Assembly (NCBI RefSeq): GCF_000204055.1
Contig: NW_006768772.1
Span: forward strand, 1,186,829-1,250,828
Direction: 5' to 3'
From: Melampsora larici-populina 98AG31
Lineage: Eukaryota; Basidiomycota; Pucciniomycetes; Pucciniales; Melampsoraceae
Length of the DNA: 64,000 nucleotides
Positions within the stretch are counted from its first letter, which is position 1. Each line of letters starts with the position of its first letter. Made by a program: the position numbers and the translations under genes. Positions 1 to 11,329 of the stretch are shown piece by piece. The notes beneath the pieces are model-generated. The model worked only from the letters and a program-made list of their open reading frames with translations, was not told the DNA's origin and made no database searches.

Positions 1-2121
1 CTCTACTAGTATCCCTGGTGCTTCCAATTTTCTAACACTCCACAATTGGCTCTTAACTCCTGAACTTGTGGATCTCCATTTGCTGCTCTAGTTAAGAGTC
101 CTGTCACCGCTGTTTTTTTCCGGTATTACTACAGCTGGACCAGGTGAAGCTTTGTTTGTCGCCTGAGTTCCTCCTCCCTGTGCCGCAGCAATCTTCTCCT
201 GTTCTAACTGTAATGAGTAGTCTGCAACCACAGTTCTAATTGGTCTACTACTATCCCATCTGACAACTGCTCCATTTGACAAAACATAAGTGTTATTGTT
301 CTCTTTTACATATCCATCATTGATGTCCCGCTGCTTGTCCGGCCACCTATTATGACCGTGTCCTTCTTTTCCACAATAGTAACACATTACTGGCCCATCT
401 CTAAATGTCCTCTCTTGAAACTCTCCTCGAGGAGGTCCATTGTTAGGTGGTGGTGGTCCGTAAGGTCCACTGGATGGCTGTTGATTGCCATTGTTGTTTT
501 GTTGGAACTGTCCCGATGAATTGTTCTATTGCGAGTTTGAGTTGTAACCTCCTCTTCCTCCTCTATTTCCGCTATAGCCTCCTCTTCCTCTATTCATTCC
601 AAAGTTGGCATATTGGCCACCATGTTGATGATTAGGGCCAGAACTATTATTGTTGAAGTTCTGTCCTCCTTGTTGACCTCCTCTATTAAAGTAAGTTGAA
701 GAGTTGAATTGAGGTGCTGGGCCTCGGTTTTGAACTGGGGGTCCGGTGTTATTTTGCCCAGAGTAAGAGTTGTTCTGGAAACCTTTATGAACATGATTAT
801 TCTGACTTGTAACCAAAGGTCTATTTAATCCTTGCCCAGTCCACGCCGCAAACTGTCGCACTAGTTCATTGATAGTTGCCTCCTCCCCAGGTTTTCCCCC
901 AATCTTCTTATTCAAGCCTTCCATCTTCATTCCCCTTCGTTCCTTATCCTTTTGTACTACCTTCTCCTTAAGTTCTTCATCCTTCTTCGTCTCTACTTCC
1001 TTCTTTCCTCGTAATTCTTCAAACACCAATTCTACTTCTGCTTGAACCACCGTGTGAATTGTCTTCTTAAGTATCTTCCATCCCGGCAGCCGATGTCGTC
1101 CATCCTTAGTCTTTCTTAAATCACCATCATCTCGTAACTTCTCTTTGATCTTCTTCTGCATGCTATCTGAGAAAGCTCTATAGTAATAGTTGCAGATCTC
1201 GTCTTCTGAGTCAATATATTCGTACTTCTTGATATAAACCAATATGCTGTCAAACTTATGTCTAAAACCTTCAAATTCCAACTTTGAATCAATGCCTCCA
1301 TTTCCTTCATATTCCAAGACTAACTCCTTTAAGTCTTCCACCGTATATTTAGGCGCCTCCCGGATTGATGCATACCAATCCTTCATTTCTGTCTTCAATA
1401 ATTTCCAATCCCATTCTCCTTCACCCCAACCCTTAAGTTCTTTAATTTCTTCTTTTAAATCTTTTCCATTCACAAAGGCACAAACTTGCATTGCCATATC
1501 TTCACCGTTAGCTCCGTCCACCTTTGCTGCAACCTCAAAATCCCGTAAGAATTTCCGAACATCATCACCTTGACTAAACCGTAACTCTGAATCTTGTGGT
1601 TCAATTTTTACAACCTTCTTCTTTCCCTTCTTACTCTTTTTCTTCTTTTTGACCTCCACTTCGCTTTCATCTTCCAAACTTGAACTCTCTTCACTACTGC
1701 TATCCGAACTCGAGCCACTACTACTACTGCGACACTTCTTCTTTCCCTTTCTTCCCTTCTTTGACTTTTCGTTTGCCTCCTCTAATAACTTTAATAATTT
1801 CTTCATATGTTCTGCTTGTACTTCAGCCTCCTTGATATAATCCTTTGCTTCTTCAACTGTAATTTCCCCAGCTTTTACCATTCTTTTGGCACTATCAATT
1901 GAAATTATCTCCTCTTCTTCCATTCCTGCCACTCCTTTTGTTGTAACATCATCCCCCGAGTCATCCTCACTTCCTTCCTTCTCTCTATATACCCCCTGTT
2001 TGTTTTGACTAGATCCTTCCTGAACACTAGTACCACCACTTTTACCAACTACAGACAAAGCATTCTCTGCCGCAATTTGTTTAGGATCCGTTGATGATCC
2101 AAGAGTGTCTTGAGATGACAT
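1..2121 (-). pseudogene. LTR-retrotransposon Gag (start of Gag-Pol), inactivated
   Basis: Gag-like polyprotein of an LTR retrotransposon, probably Ty3/gypsy type. It starts with ATG at 2121 and reads to a TAG at 526-528. The same frame then continues without interruption to position 88, so the TAG is a single nonsense change in one gene. The N-terminal third is acidic with Lys-rich stretches (chains of E, K, S); the middle is the helical Gag core; the end is Asn/Gln/Gly-rich. A zinc knuckle at about 349-387 keeps C-x2-C-x4-H but has Trp where the last Cys should be. At a run of seven A (minus strand, near 115) the frame shifts by +1: the zero frame stops at 88, while the shifted frame continues coding-like sequence to a TAG about 15 bases from the window edge. 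Protease, RT and integrase are not in the window. Ty3/gypsy assignment is from general Gag layout only. Confidence 0.75.
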
Positions 2122-2241
2122 TTTAAGATTTGAGATTTTAACTGAGGTCGAAATGTAATGTTTGAGATATATAAAGTTTGATGATTTGTTGAAACTACGA
2201 TGCGTTGGAGCACCTGCGGAGACGCAGAAGTTGTTTCGAGT

Positions 2242-2259
2242 GCCCCAGTGGAGTCACCA
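2242..2259 (-). other. Candidate primer-binding site of the LTR element
   Basis: On the minus strand this reads TGGTGACTCCACTGGGGC, beginning with the TGG expected opposite a tRNA 3' CCA. It sits two bases downstream of a TACA that would be the LTR 3' end, and about 120 bases before the gag ATG. Position and sequence fit an LTR-element PBS; the tRNA was not identified. Confidence 0.45.
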
Positions 2260-2261
2260 GA

Positions 2262-2760
2262 TGTAGAACTCCTACGCAGTGTAGCGTAGGCTGAGCCGGA
2301 GAGGGGAAGAATCACCACTCGAGAGAGCGGATGAAACTACAGGCGCTGTGAAGCTGCCCTCGTCCTTCAAAATTGCTTTCGAAATTTGAGATGAGGCGTC
2401 TCTACTCTCACTTCTTTGTCTTTTAAAGGTTTCCCAAAACCTATTTTACACCACGCGGTTGGATGCGCAGCACAGAGCGGAGTCTAACACTATTACACAC
2501 AACTCTTCACGAGTTTGTAGTATAGAGATATGTAAACTCGAGTTTGTTGATCTTTTGCAAGGTTGTAACACGACTTGTACAGGACTGGAATGAATTCCAG
2601 AGCCCGACTCGACCCGGCCTCGACTTGAATCAAGAGGCGGGTTTATTGATTTGACTTCAAAATTCGACTTCTTTACAATCTGTCGACTGATTTGTAACCA
2701 AACTCAGCATCCACAGGACTTCAAAGCAACGCAAAAAAGCTCAACACCCTAATCCTCTAA
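2262..2760 (-). repeat. Probable 5' LTR region, outer boundary unresolved
   Basis: The segment starts on the plus strand with TGTAGAACTCCTACG, the reverse complement of an LTR end in CA, directly next to the candidate PBS. No second LTR copy lies in the window, so the outer end (somewhere before about 2760) and any target duplication cannot be fixed. No gene is seen here. Confidence 0.35.
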
Positions 2761-4190
2761 CTACTTCGTGCTCCAATAAGTAAGTCACGTTTATCTTTAA
2801 ATAACAATAAAAGAAACACAATAGTCGAATTCTCTTTTAAAGAAACTGCTAACAATCCTTTCTTTTACACTAACTTTCTAAAAAAGAACACAATAGCTCG
2901 ATTTCTCTCCGATTGACAAAAGAACAGTACACTTTATCAAATTAACTCGAATAAGACACAGACACACACTCAGACACAAAGAATCGTATACCACAAATTG
3001 GATATCAAAAATTGGATGCCCTCTTTTCTTTTCCCTTTCGAGCAACCCCCTCTTATACCTTTCACTCACGCCCTTTTAGCTCATGACGCGGCCTCAATCT
3101 CCAACCTCAACGTTTTTTCTTCCGACCGATCGTTCTCGAAGTGGTTTCGTCAGCTCCTTTACTACGTAAGTCTTTCTTTCCCTTCTCTTATTCTTTTCTT
3201 GTCTTGATCATTCTCTCTCTTCTTTTAACTTCCATCTCTAGTTCCGATTTTTTTCACTCAATATCCATACCTCCAGTAGTGTGATCTTGCCCTGTTCGCT
3301 TCTCGGTCCTCCTATCTCAACTTAACTACTTCACTCTAAAATCGATTCCCTATTCCAATTTTCGATCTCTAGTTCTAATCCTGCATGCCAAGAGGTGAGT
3401 CTTATAGCTCCCTTTCTGATTTGTTTTATTTCCCAACCCACTGACACCTTTCTGATTGTCTTCTCTACATGTATACCTCAAAATAGATCCTCTCAACACT
3501 TCCATCTACATCATACTCAATCTACCTTCGATTTGGAGTTCCAATCCCTATCCAGCTTATCTTTAAACCTGAAGATCGAAGTTCCTATCGTTTTTCAATT
3601 TCAATTTTGATATTTGATTTAAGATATGACAGGTGAGTCTTGTCTTCTTTTTTTTTTCATAGATGCGACTGCCATCAAATCTATTCCACCTATCTAACTA
3701 CTATCTTCAAACTTTCTCATCCTTCTTTATCTCGGATTCTAGACTGTCACGACATTTTCAATTCTGAAAACTCTTTTGATACTTTCACTTATTGTGCTGT
3801 ATGTTCCCTAAGACTCGGTCTTCCATCTTCGTCCTATTCTCCTCTATTTCGATCTCGAGATGTAGTTATGATCTAGTTGTAACTTTAAGTCTGAAAGGTG
3901 ACTTTTCTATTACCCCTTTCTCAGACTCGAATCTGTTCGATCCCCTTTTAAAATTTGCTATCTTATCTGTTACTCAACCCAAATCCTCGTCCCGTGTTAT
4001 ATCTCATTATCATACTTTGTTTAACTACATGATTAAGTTTTGTTATCGTGTCTAACTTTACTAGATATGATATCTCTTACAAATGAAAGATACATGATTA
4101 AGTTTTGGCTCCCTTTGTTGCCTATGAACTTGACTCGAGCTTGAAATCTGCCCTCAGTGAGTAAGACTTTGAGCTTCTCGAGCCCTTCTT
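2761..4190. other. Pyrimidine-rich non-coding stretch with repeated AGGTGAGTC motifs
   Basis: The plus strand is strongly C/T-rich with no long frame. The string GGTGAGTCTT occurs at about 3391 and 3630, with a related AAGGTGACTTTT at about 3895; each follows an AG- or AAG-ending context and looks like a 5' splice site or a diverged repeat unit of about 240 bases. No gene could be supported. Confidence 0.4.
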
Positions 4191-4194
4191 CGTG

Positions 4195-4204
4195 TATATA
4201 AAAG
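4195..4204 (+). promoter_or_regulatory. TATA-like element upstream of the MULE gene
   Basis: TATATAAAAG lies about 75 bases before the ATG at 4277, a normal TATA distance allowing for a short leader. If it is the true promoter, the transposase starts without the usual N-terminal zinc finger. Confidence 0.35.
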
Positions 4205-4276
4205 GTGAGGGTGATGGTGTGTTCTGATCACCACAGCGTGGCTGAGAGTGAATCTCTTTGATGTTACAGGAAAGGA

Positions 4277-7220
4277 ATGAAGGTCATTTCGGTCTCAATG
4301 GACCACGAGGACCATTTTACCTTCCAAACCAAGTGGATGGCCGAATTTCTGGTACTTCAAGACGAGGATAGCGAGGCATATTCAGGAGGACTCCTTTCCG
4401 ACGTCACGTATAAGTTTTTCGAAAACGGTTACTTATTAACCACATCAATGTATAACGAGAAACTTCAACGCTGGGTTCCCATTCTCCTCTCTTGGCTCGG
4501 AGGCCTATCTAATGACCATTACAAGGCCCATTTTGCCACTTTATTTCGTCAAATTCAAAAAACAACATTGTCTGACAGGGAAAAGAGAAGGCTTGTTGAA
4601 CAGGTAGTCGACTTTTCTCAAGCACAGAAATCAGGATTCATCGAAGCATATATGGAGGTCTTCAACGTCCATGATCGAAACATTGCTCTATCCAAATTAC
4701 ATGGTTGTGTTCAACATTTTCGTCAGTCCGTCACTCGCATGGCTAAACACAACAAAGTGGTCAAAGTTAATATGGTGGTAAGTAATCCATATTAATTCTC
4801 ACGGGTATCTCTCATAAACTGATATGTCACTTCTCTTTCAGGGTACTTGGGAAAAGTACTGCAGAGAGCTGCGTCTACCGGATGAACCAGGACGCCCTGA
4901 CCTCGAAACCAGGTTCAAAGAACTACGTCAAGTATTCCCTTTGGCCAAAAGGTGGATAGATTGGTGGTATGCCGCCGACATCCAAGCAATGCTCTTCCCA
5001 GCTCGGAAGAGAATACCCAAAGACGATCCTCCGTTACTTGGCAGTGATGACAACGACGACGACGGAGGCAGAGACCGTCCATGCAGACGCCCAGAATTAC
5101 CGTCAACCACGAACGCGCAAGAATCACTGCACCGCGTCTATTACATGCTTTGGTACGTGAGGATTTTTGGCTTAATTTTCATTCATTCAATTCTGACATT
5201 GGTTTCTTTCAGCAAGGGAAAGTGCGGTATCATTGGTGGCATGATACAACTATTTGCTTTGGTCTTGAGTTTAGAGCGTGACTATCAAGCTCGCCTGAAG
5301 GGAGTGAGTGTAACTTATGGTTCGAGCATGAAGAACTGGGAGGATGTGGTGACGTCGTTAGGAATGGCGAAACCAACCAAACGTCGATATGTTGCCAACG
5401 ATGGGCGGCCACCCGACACTACGAAAGAACTCCTGGACGATTCAGAAGGTAAAATCAAAAAGCCTAAAAGTCAAAAAGGTCCAGGCCGACCTCAAGGTTT
5501 GCAAAATATCAACCGCAGCCCTCTCACCACCTACCAGTCCTATATTTACGGAAGGACACCTGGCACTTACAACTGCTGCTGGCTTTCGGCGACCTTGGAA
5601 TCTCTCTTTGCTCTTTTCGGCCCTCTTTGGAGTCAACATTCTCACGTCAATGGATCTAACTTGATCACTGCGATAATGCGCCACTTTACCAGCCGATGCG
5701 ATGTCGAATTACGACAAGGCAAGAACATTCTGGCAGTCTGCACCCGAGGTGAAAACATTATCCATAAGGCCATTCAGAATATCAACGAGGCCTCCTACAA
5801 GTCTGATGCTATGTGTTCTGCTGATGGATTCATGGACATTTTACTCGCGATCCCTTCGTTCTTGCCTCTCTTTGCTGTCAACGTCGCCAAGACCTTGGTA
5901 TGCACTCAAAACGACAAGCATTCGATGACCACGACTAGACCAACTGGTGTGATCCGATTGTTTCCTTCGATGTTCAGGGACGCCGTGCTGTCATACGCAG
6001 ATTTGGGAATTCTGTTGCGTGAAATGCTCAACGACGGTATCTTGTCTCAACCAGGTCTTATATGCCGAAAATGCCATCCGGGGGCTCCAAAGTCCGCACC
6101 TGCACCATCCATCGACGCAGAAGACCTCAGTATGCTTGATCAGCGCTTGAGAATCGATGGAAGCTCACCTCCTTTGCACCTTTATTTCCTTTTGGATAAT
6201 GTTACCTCGTTACACAGAACAGACCGCGAAAGCTACATGGGGCATACTGACTGGCCAGCTCGCCTGATACTGGGCAATGCCCATTATCAGATGGTTACCC
6301 GAGGTTTTTGGGGAAGTCATCACTATTGGTGCCAGGTTGTGCGATCCGTTGAAGGGATCCTTGGCGTTTGGCACTATGACGAGCGCAAGAACGCAGGGTT
6401 TGCTCAGCTTATATCTCGCGACGTCGACAGCATCGCTGGGTGCTCAGATAACACCTCTTGGGTCTGTTACTCAAGGGTGCCCTTTGAGGAAGAGAAGAAA
6501 AAGATTGAAGCAGCGATTATCTCCATGATGAAAAACTTTCCTACGCGCCACCACAGCATCCCTTTCTCCATGCCAACTGCTACCGCGCCTTTTGGAGGAG
6601 GTCTTCCCTCCCTCAAAGCCAACAATATAGATGATTGCACGGCTGCCACCACTGACGACATCAAAGATAAACATTCACCTGCTCAATCTTCCGATTTGGA
6701 TGAACTCAACATCAATGTTCAAGAAGTACCGCCGGACTCTCCTTCAGTTTTGGATGCACTCGACTGACATGTTCAACAAATACCTGACTCTCCATCGGTG
6801 GAGAGTCATGACCAACTTGATGATCTAGAACTTGATCATCAAACTCTAGTGCCTCAACCTCGAGCTTTGGATAATCTCAACGTGGGTATCAAACCGGATC
6901 CTGACATAATGGTTCCGGCTCAATCTTCTGCTGTGGACCCTGTCGTGAGGCCCGGTAATTTGAAGATTAAGCTGTTGGTGCAGAAGCAGGCGCTTGATCC
7001 TTTAATTCCAGTTGGTAAGTACAACTGCCTTTTTGATTTATGGTGTGTGCCGTTTACTGATTGGTCATCTATTCTCTCCATTGTAGAACCAACGACAAAA
7101 AGGTCGGTTACTGTGAAAGCAGAGAGCGGCCCCACTGCGGCTCAGAAGCGCAAGGCTGCAGCTGCAGAGAAGCGGAAGGCTGCAGCGGAAAGGCGAGATT
7201 TGGCAAAAAAAAAAAGATGA
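4277..7220 (+). pseudogene. MULE-like transposase fused to a ubiquitin-protease-like domain
   Basis: Exons 4277-4777, 4842-5152, 5213-7014 and 7087-7220 join in frame at GTAAGT/GTACGT donors and CAG/TAG acceptors. The second and third introns (60 and 72 bp) have no stop, so reading through them is also open. Residues 1-290 look like a Mutator-type DDE core: Asp42 in SDVTY, Asp112 in VVDFSQ, a C-x2-H motif in GCVQHF, and Glu261 in TNAQES. From about residue 385 a cysteine-protease-like unit begins: NCCWL at 391-395, then HYQMV at about 626, HYWCQVV at about 639 and GVWHYDE at about 656. These resemble the Cys and His boxes of USP (C19) proteases. The tail is Lys/Arg-rich, ending in KKKR. A TGA at 6765-6767 interrupts the frame, which continues to 7220 unchanged, so the copy is probably dead or makes a tail-less product. 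An Ulp1-like origin for the protease is the alternative. Confidence 0.7.
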
Positions 7221-7479
7221 TGTTTGATATGTTGTAGCCTCAAAGCGAAGTAGCTTGATGTTTTGTTTGGAATGTTATACAAGCTTGTTGACTTGCTGCT
7301 CGAAATGCAATTGAGTTGTTTTTCTTTCTTGCAATGTGGTGTGCCATTCCCGGTGTAAAATTCTACTTATACCGGGGCAACTGGCATTTTTACACGGAAT
7401 TAGCTTACACACCATGGTTCGGTGCAAAGTTCGTAGGTGCAAAATTGCAATTTGGGGTTGGATGGGTGATTTTTGCTAC
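7221..7479. other. Gap with GTGTAAAA-type motifs, no gene
   Basis: It holds the 3' end of the MULE transcript and then sequence with scattered CGGTGTAAAA / TTTTTACAC motifs like those right of the foldback element. It may be the outer part of the same repeat. Open frames here are short and unsupported. Confidence 0.35.
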
Positions 7480-8520
7480 AATGGACAAGAGAGGAGGGTG
7501 GAGGACAAACCTCAAACCCCGAAACACAAACCTGTATTACCCTGTACAGATACTCGATTTTCGAGTAACTCTCATCAGGCCTCACCAGAACATCATAGAA
7601 AGCATCTAGACAATGCCAAAGACGATTCCAGACGGCTCCTGATTGAGAATGCTATTGAGTCATTGGATCAAAACAAAAAGTAAGTCTCCAGATGACCAAA
7701 AACAATTCAACATCGAGGTGATAAGTAATAACTATGGATGCTTTTGACTTTTTATCAAACAAAAAGATTAGCTTTGAAAAATCATCATCTTTCACTTTTC
7801 ATCACAGACAAATATCAATCAATATTTGTCTCACCTTCTCAACATCAATCAGTATAATCAAAATGGAAGCTACATTCAATGGAATACATCATTTTCGTAC
7901 GAGATCTGTAAATGAGAGTAGGCATGCAACACACAATATGTCTTTTTGCTTCACATTGTTCTCCACAAGAAGATGATTAAGATATTCAATTTTCCAACTT
8001 TACAAAGACTGCTTAGATTGGAATTTGGATCACATGATTGTTACAGTCTGTCATAATCCAAAAGATCAGCCTTAGGAAGACATGGTAGAGAAGGCAATCA
8101 GACTCACCTTGAAGATAGTAAAAATTCCAAAGTTTCAATCCAATGCGAGAATTTTCAATTCAACATCGATGTCTAAACAATGATCAGAAAAAGACCTAAA
8201 AGTAGAAATCGAATCCAAAAGACTATTTGGATTTGAAGCAGCAAATCGAATTTCAAAAGCTTGTGGAACAATGCATAATTTTTGATTGTTTTTGGTCATC
8301 TAGAGACTTAATTTGAGTCTTGATCCAATGACTCAATAGCATTCTCAATCAGGAGCCGTCTGGAATCGTCTTTGGCATCGTCTAGATGCTTTCTATGATG
8401 TTCTGGTGAGGCCTGATGAGAGTTACTCGAAAATCGAGTATCTGTACAGGGTAATACAGGTTTGTGTTTCGGGGTTTGAGGTTTGTCCTCCACCCTCCTC
8501 TCTCGTCCATCGTATTTTGC
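7480..8520. repeat. Foldback element: two inverted arms of about 230 bp
   Basis: The arm at about 7480-7706 returns as its reverse complement at about 8285-8520, with only a few substitutions and small indels. Both arms encode the same conceptual peptide on opposite strands (containing DSRRLLIENAIESLDQ), which explains the mirror-image open frames. The roughly 580-bp centre is AT-rich and shows no gene. A transcript across it would form a long hairpin. No transposase or clear target duplication was found. Confidence 0.75.
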
Positions 8521-8633
8521 ACCGTATATTTTTACACCCCACTCACATGTGTAAAAGGTCCGGTGTAAAAATATATATCTCGACGGGGTGCATGAGTTTT
8601 GCACCTCGCTTTTTACACTTCACTTTTTAACAC

Positions 8634-8890
8634 TTAGGGTGTTCAAACCTCAAAATCAATTCATGCAAGTTTTGTGCAAGTTCTGTGCAAGATATGAATA
8701 GAACTTGCACGGATCTTGCACAAAACTTGCAAGAGTCGGTCTCGCACGGTTTTTGCACGGTTTGGAACACAATAACTCGGGTTGTCAAAAAAATTACTGT
8801 GCAAGATTAGTGCAAAAAATCTTGCACGGATCTTGCACGGATCTTGCACGTCGGTCTTGCACATTTCTTGCACAGGTTTGAACACCCTAA
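8634..8890. mobile_element. 257-bp MITE with 17-bp terminal inverted repeats
   Basis: The left end TTAGGGTGTTCAAACCT (8634-8650) is the exact reverse complement of the right end (8874-8890). The outer TA of each end could be a TA target duplication, as for Tc1/mariner elements; that family is inference. The inside is built from an imperfect repeat with core CTTGCACGGAT on both strands. It encodes nothing. Confidence 0.8.
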
Positions 8891-8912
8891 CTGAATAAAA
8901 AAAATTGAACCA

Positions 8913-8958
8913 AGTGTAAAATTCAAAGAACCCCCCCGCCTCCTTTGAATTTTACACT
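8913..8958. repeat. Perfect 16-bp hairpin of the GTGTAAAA repeat family
   Basis: AGTGTAAAATTCAAAG at 8913-8928 is followed after 14 C-rich bases by its exact reverse complement at 8943-8958. More GTGTAAAA copies lie at about 8530-8570 and 8985-9003, so this looks like an end or fragment of a repeat family that also touches the foldback element. Confidence 0.65.
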
Positions 8959-9115
8959 GAACCTCTTTTACACATCGAGATTCGGTGTAAATCACTCAGT
9001 GTAAAATTCCCCATCCCCCTATTATAATACCTTTACAAAAGAGATAGGCACAAGTACAGAATCCTAAACTTTACAAACTTTCAAACCAAGAGACTCTATG
9101 TATCTAGCAGATCAT

Positions 9116-10691
9116 TCAATTCAAAGGATGCCCACCAAGTAGAGATTGATAATTCTTAACCGGTCTTGCAAACCCAACTCTCGCAGGCGCACTAGAATCG
9201 AAAACAGTATAAACATTTCTCAAGAAAATATCACCTACTACCCAAGAATCGAATAAACTTGTTCCTGATACTGCTCCCAGACATAAGTTGTCATCAATAT
9301 CACCTTTACTAGACTGTAACACAAAGTCATCTCGTTGAATTTCATAAGTTTGTCCTCCAAAGTTCATTTCAAATTTTACCTTTGTAGAACATGGAAGGTA
9401 AAAAGTTTCTAGATGAAGTAACTCTTATTAGACAGATACCTGATACCTTCACTTTTAGAATAGACAAGACTAATGAAACATTACCTTCACCACCATCATT
9501 GATTGATTCCACTCCAGGAATAGATGAATATACTGCCTTTGCAACATCACTCGGTGCAAGAAGAATGCTCTCTCCGGTATCCAAAAAAGCTTGATTATTG
9601 ATCGAGTCTTCAATCTTGATACCATTGACAGTCACGTGATCAAGTGAGACTTGCCAATAATCTTTCTTGGTAACTTTTACGTAATTTACTTCTCCAGTAA
9701 ATAATGAAGTATTTAAACCTCCTAATGTTAGAATTCCACCAGGTTGATTGATTTTAGATGAAGAGTGATTAAATCTAGTTAAACCGAATGAAAAGGTTTT
9801 GATCCCTGCAGAGATCCAAAATGGTGTTGAATTTTTTTGATCTCCAAATGACATTCCCATTATACCTATATTATAACAAATGTCGATTCATGATGGAACA
9901 GTCAATCTCATCGAATCCTTCATCAAGCTATGTAGGAGGAATATGATCGAAAAAGTTGAACTAAACCTGATGCATCACCCATAAAAATCCCTGAAGTAGT
10001 CACATTCACAAGTCCGAATTTTTGATTTTGAGCATAATAAGATCCAAATGAAACTGATTCAGTTGCCTCAACTCCAGTAGCCATAGAGTTGTCTCCATAT
10101 GCTTCTGAAAATAGTTTAGGACCGATTTTAAAAGATGAAGATATCGAAGGATCAAATGAGGGTCCAATGGTGTTAAGACTCAGTGAAGAATTTTGATCGG
10201 AAGATGAACTGGATGAACCAGTTAACCAAAAAGTACATGAACCAGTGTCTAGAAGGACTTTGAATTTTTGACTTGGAGTTCCAATTTCAATCACACCATA
10301 ATATTCTACATCCTCAACATTCTCAAGTTCTATTTCCAGATTTAAATTCTCAGTAAAACTCCAATGATATAAAAACGTTGAGGGTTTCTTCAACTGAAAA
10401 CCAATTTTGCTCACCTATATGATCTCTACGAGTCTTCATTAATTTCGGGTTTGGACGACAGCCATTCAAAGATCCAACCCTAACCGTATGGCATCGTTTC
10501 CTCGATCTTCTGATACGCTGCATGGTAAGAAGCGAACTTCCTTGGTCTTGATCACTCGACTGAATTCGACGAGAGTATAAAGGCACTCGATAAAGCTCAT
10601 TTGAAGTAATAATAAATGAAATGTAAAAAATTAAGAAACCATATAAAATTAAATTATGAATCCGAGTAAATCTCATCCTGAGTACTCTCAT
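9116..10691 (-). CDS. Secreted pepsin-like aspartic protease (family A1)
   Basis: Exons (minus) 10691-10415, 10329-9967, 9865-9485 and 9408-9116 give 437 residues. The phases fit and all introns are GT-AG. The start at 10691 gives a hydrophobic N-terminal signal or anchor (LILYGFLIFYISFI); an upstream in-frame ATG at 10715 would add eight residues. A basic prosegment follows. The first catalytic motif is DTGS at about residue 119 in FKVLLDTGSCTFWL. The second is DTGE at about 308 in FLDTGESILLAP: the Asp-Thr-Gly is kept but the usual Ser/Thr is Glu. DASGIMGMSF and the C-terminal VVGDIFLRNVYTVFD are typical A1 signatures. A secreted or wall-attached protease is expected; the substrate is unknown. 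The reading frame is intact. Confidence 0.85.
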
Positions 10692-10715
10692 TATACGAAA
10701 AAAAAACTCAATCAA

Positions 10716-11199
10716 ATCAACTGCTTCAATTTTTTTGAACCTTCAATTTTGCGTATGATGATTTTGGAAATAAAATGCAGGTTGGTGTTCAAGGTCTCTC
10801 CAAGCCAAGAAGGTTGTTAAAATTTTTATATGATTATACTCCTCATTTAGTTCTAACATAGTGATCAAATAAAGGATTCAATTATTCTAATTCGGAATTG
10901 CTTATCATCTTACTTCAAATAAAATCCACCCGAAAACCGAAGATTGAAAAAAGATTTATAAATTATAAATATAACGCTTCATTACTCAGAACCGAAAGAA
11001 GAGACCAATTCTAAGCGATAATCAATTTGATGATTCTCTAAAGAGCTTTCACAAGAAGATTCTCCAATAAATCAGTTTATTTTAACAAAAAATTAAGAGG
11101 GCAAACTCTCATCTGTAGATCAACAGGTACTCTAACAAAAGGAATAATCACATTATGACGCAAAACAATATGTATATCTATCAAGATCTCCTTATGGTT
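10716..11199. other. AT-rich intergenic stretch, no gene seen
   Basis: Upstream region of the aspartic protease gene. No supported coding, RNA or repeat structure was found. Confidence 0.5.
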
Positions 11200-11204
11200 A
11201 TCCC

Positions 11205-11300
11205 TCGTATTGCAGGCGCGCTGTGTTTTGAAACGGCCATGCCTGAGTGCCACGAAGCATTGAACCATCAGGCTAGCGCGCGAGGCGCATGTGGCCCGCC
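11205..11300 (-). repeat. GC-rich patch with pol III-like boxes, possible tRNA-derived SINE piece
   Basis: This short GC-rich island in AT-rich DNA reads on the minus strand TAGCCTGATGG (A-box-like) and, about 42 bases later, GTTTCAAAAC (weak B-box). It is flanked by GCGCGCT and AGCGCGC, which can pair. The spacing matches a tRNA, but no full cloverleaf forms. An open frame of 83 codons overlaps it (11077-11328 minus) without recognisable homology. Confidence 0.3.
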
Positions 11301-11329
11301 CTTCGCGTAAACAACCAAAAACTCTCAAA

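Noticed and set aside
88..130. Programmed -1 frameshift site (A AAA AAC) at the end of gag
   Set aside because: The -1 frame meets a TGA at once; the coding continuation is in the +1 frame, so the classic signal is not in use.
1244..1840. Plus-strand Ser/Phe-rich frames over the gag gene
   Set aside because: Antisense shadows of Glu/Lys-rich gag codons.
3395..4055. Several Ser/Phe/Leu-rich frames in the C/T-rich stretch
   Set aside because: Composition artefacts of pyrimidine-rich DNA; no domains or consistent splice model.
7336..8604. Two mirror-image genes in the foldback element
   Set aside because: The frames coincide with the inverted arms; no start, splice or homologous domain beyond the repeat was found, so they are listed as part of the repeat.
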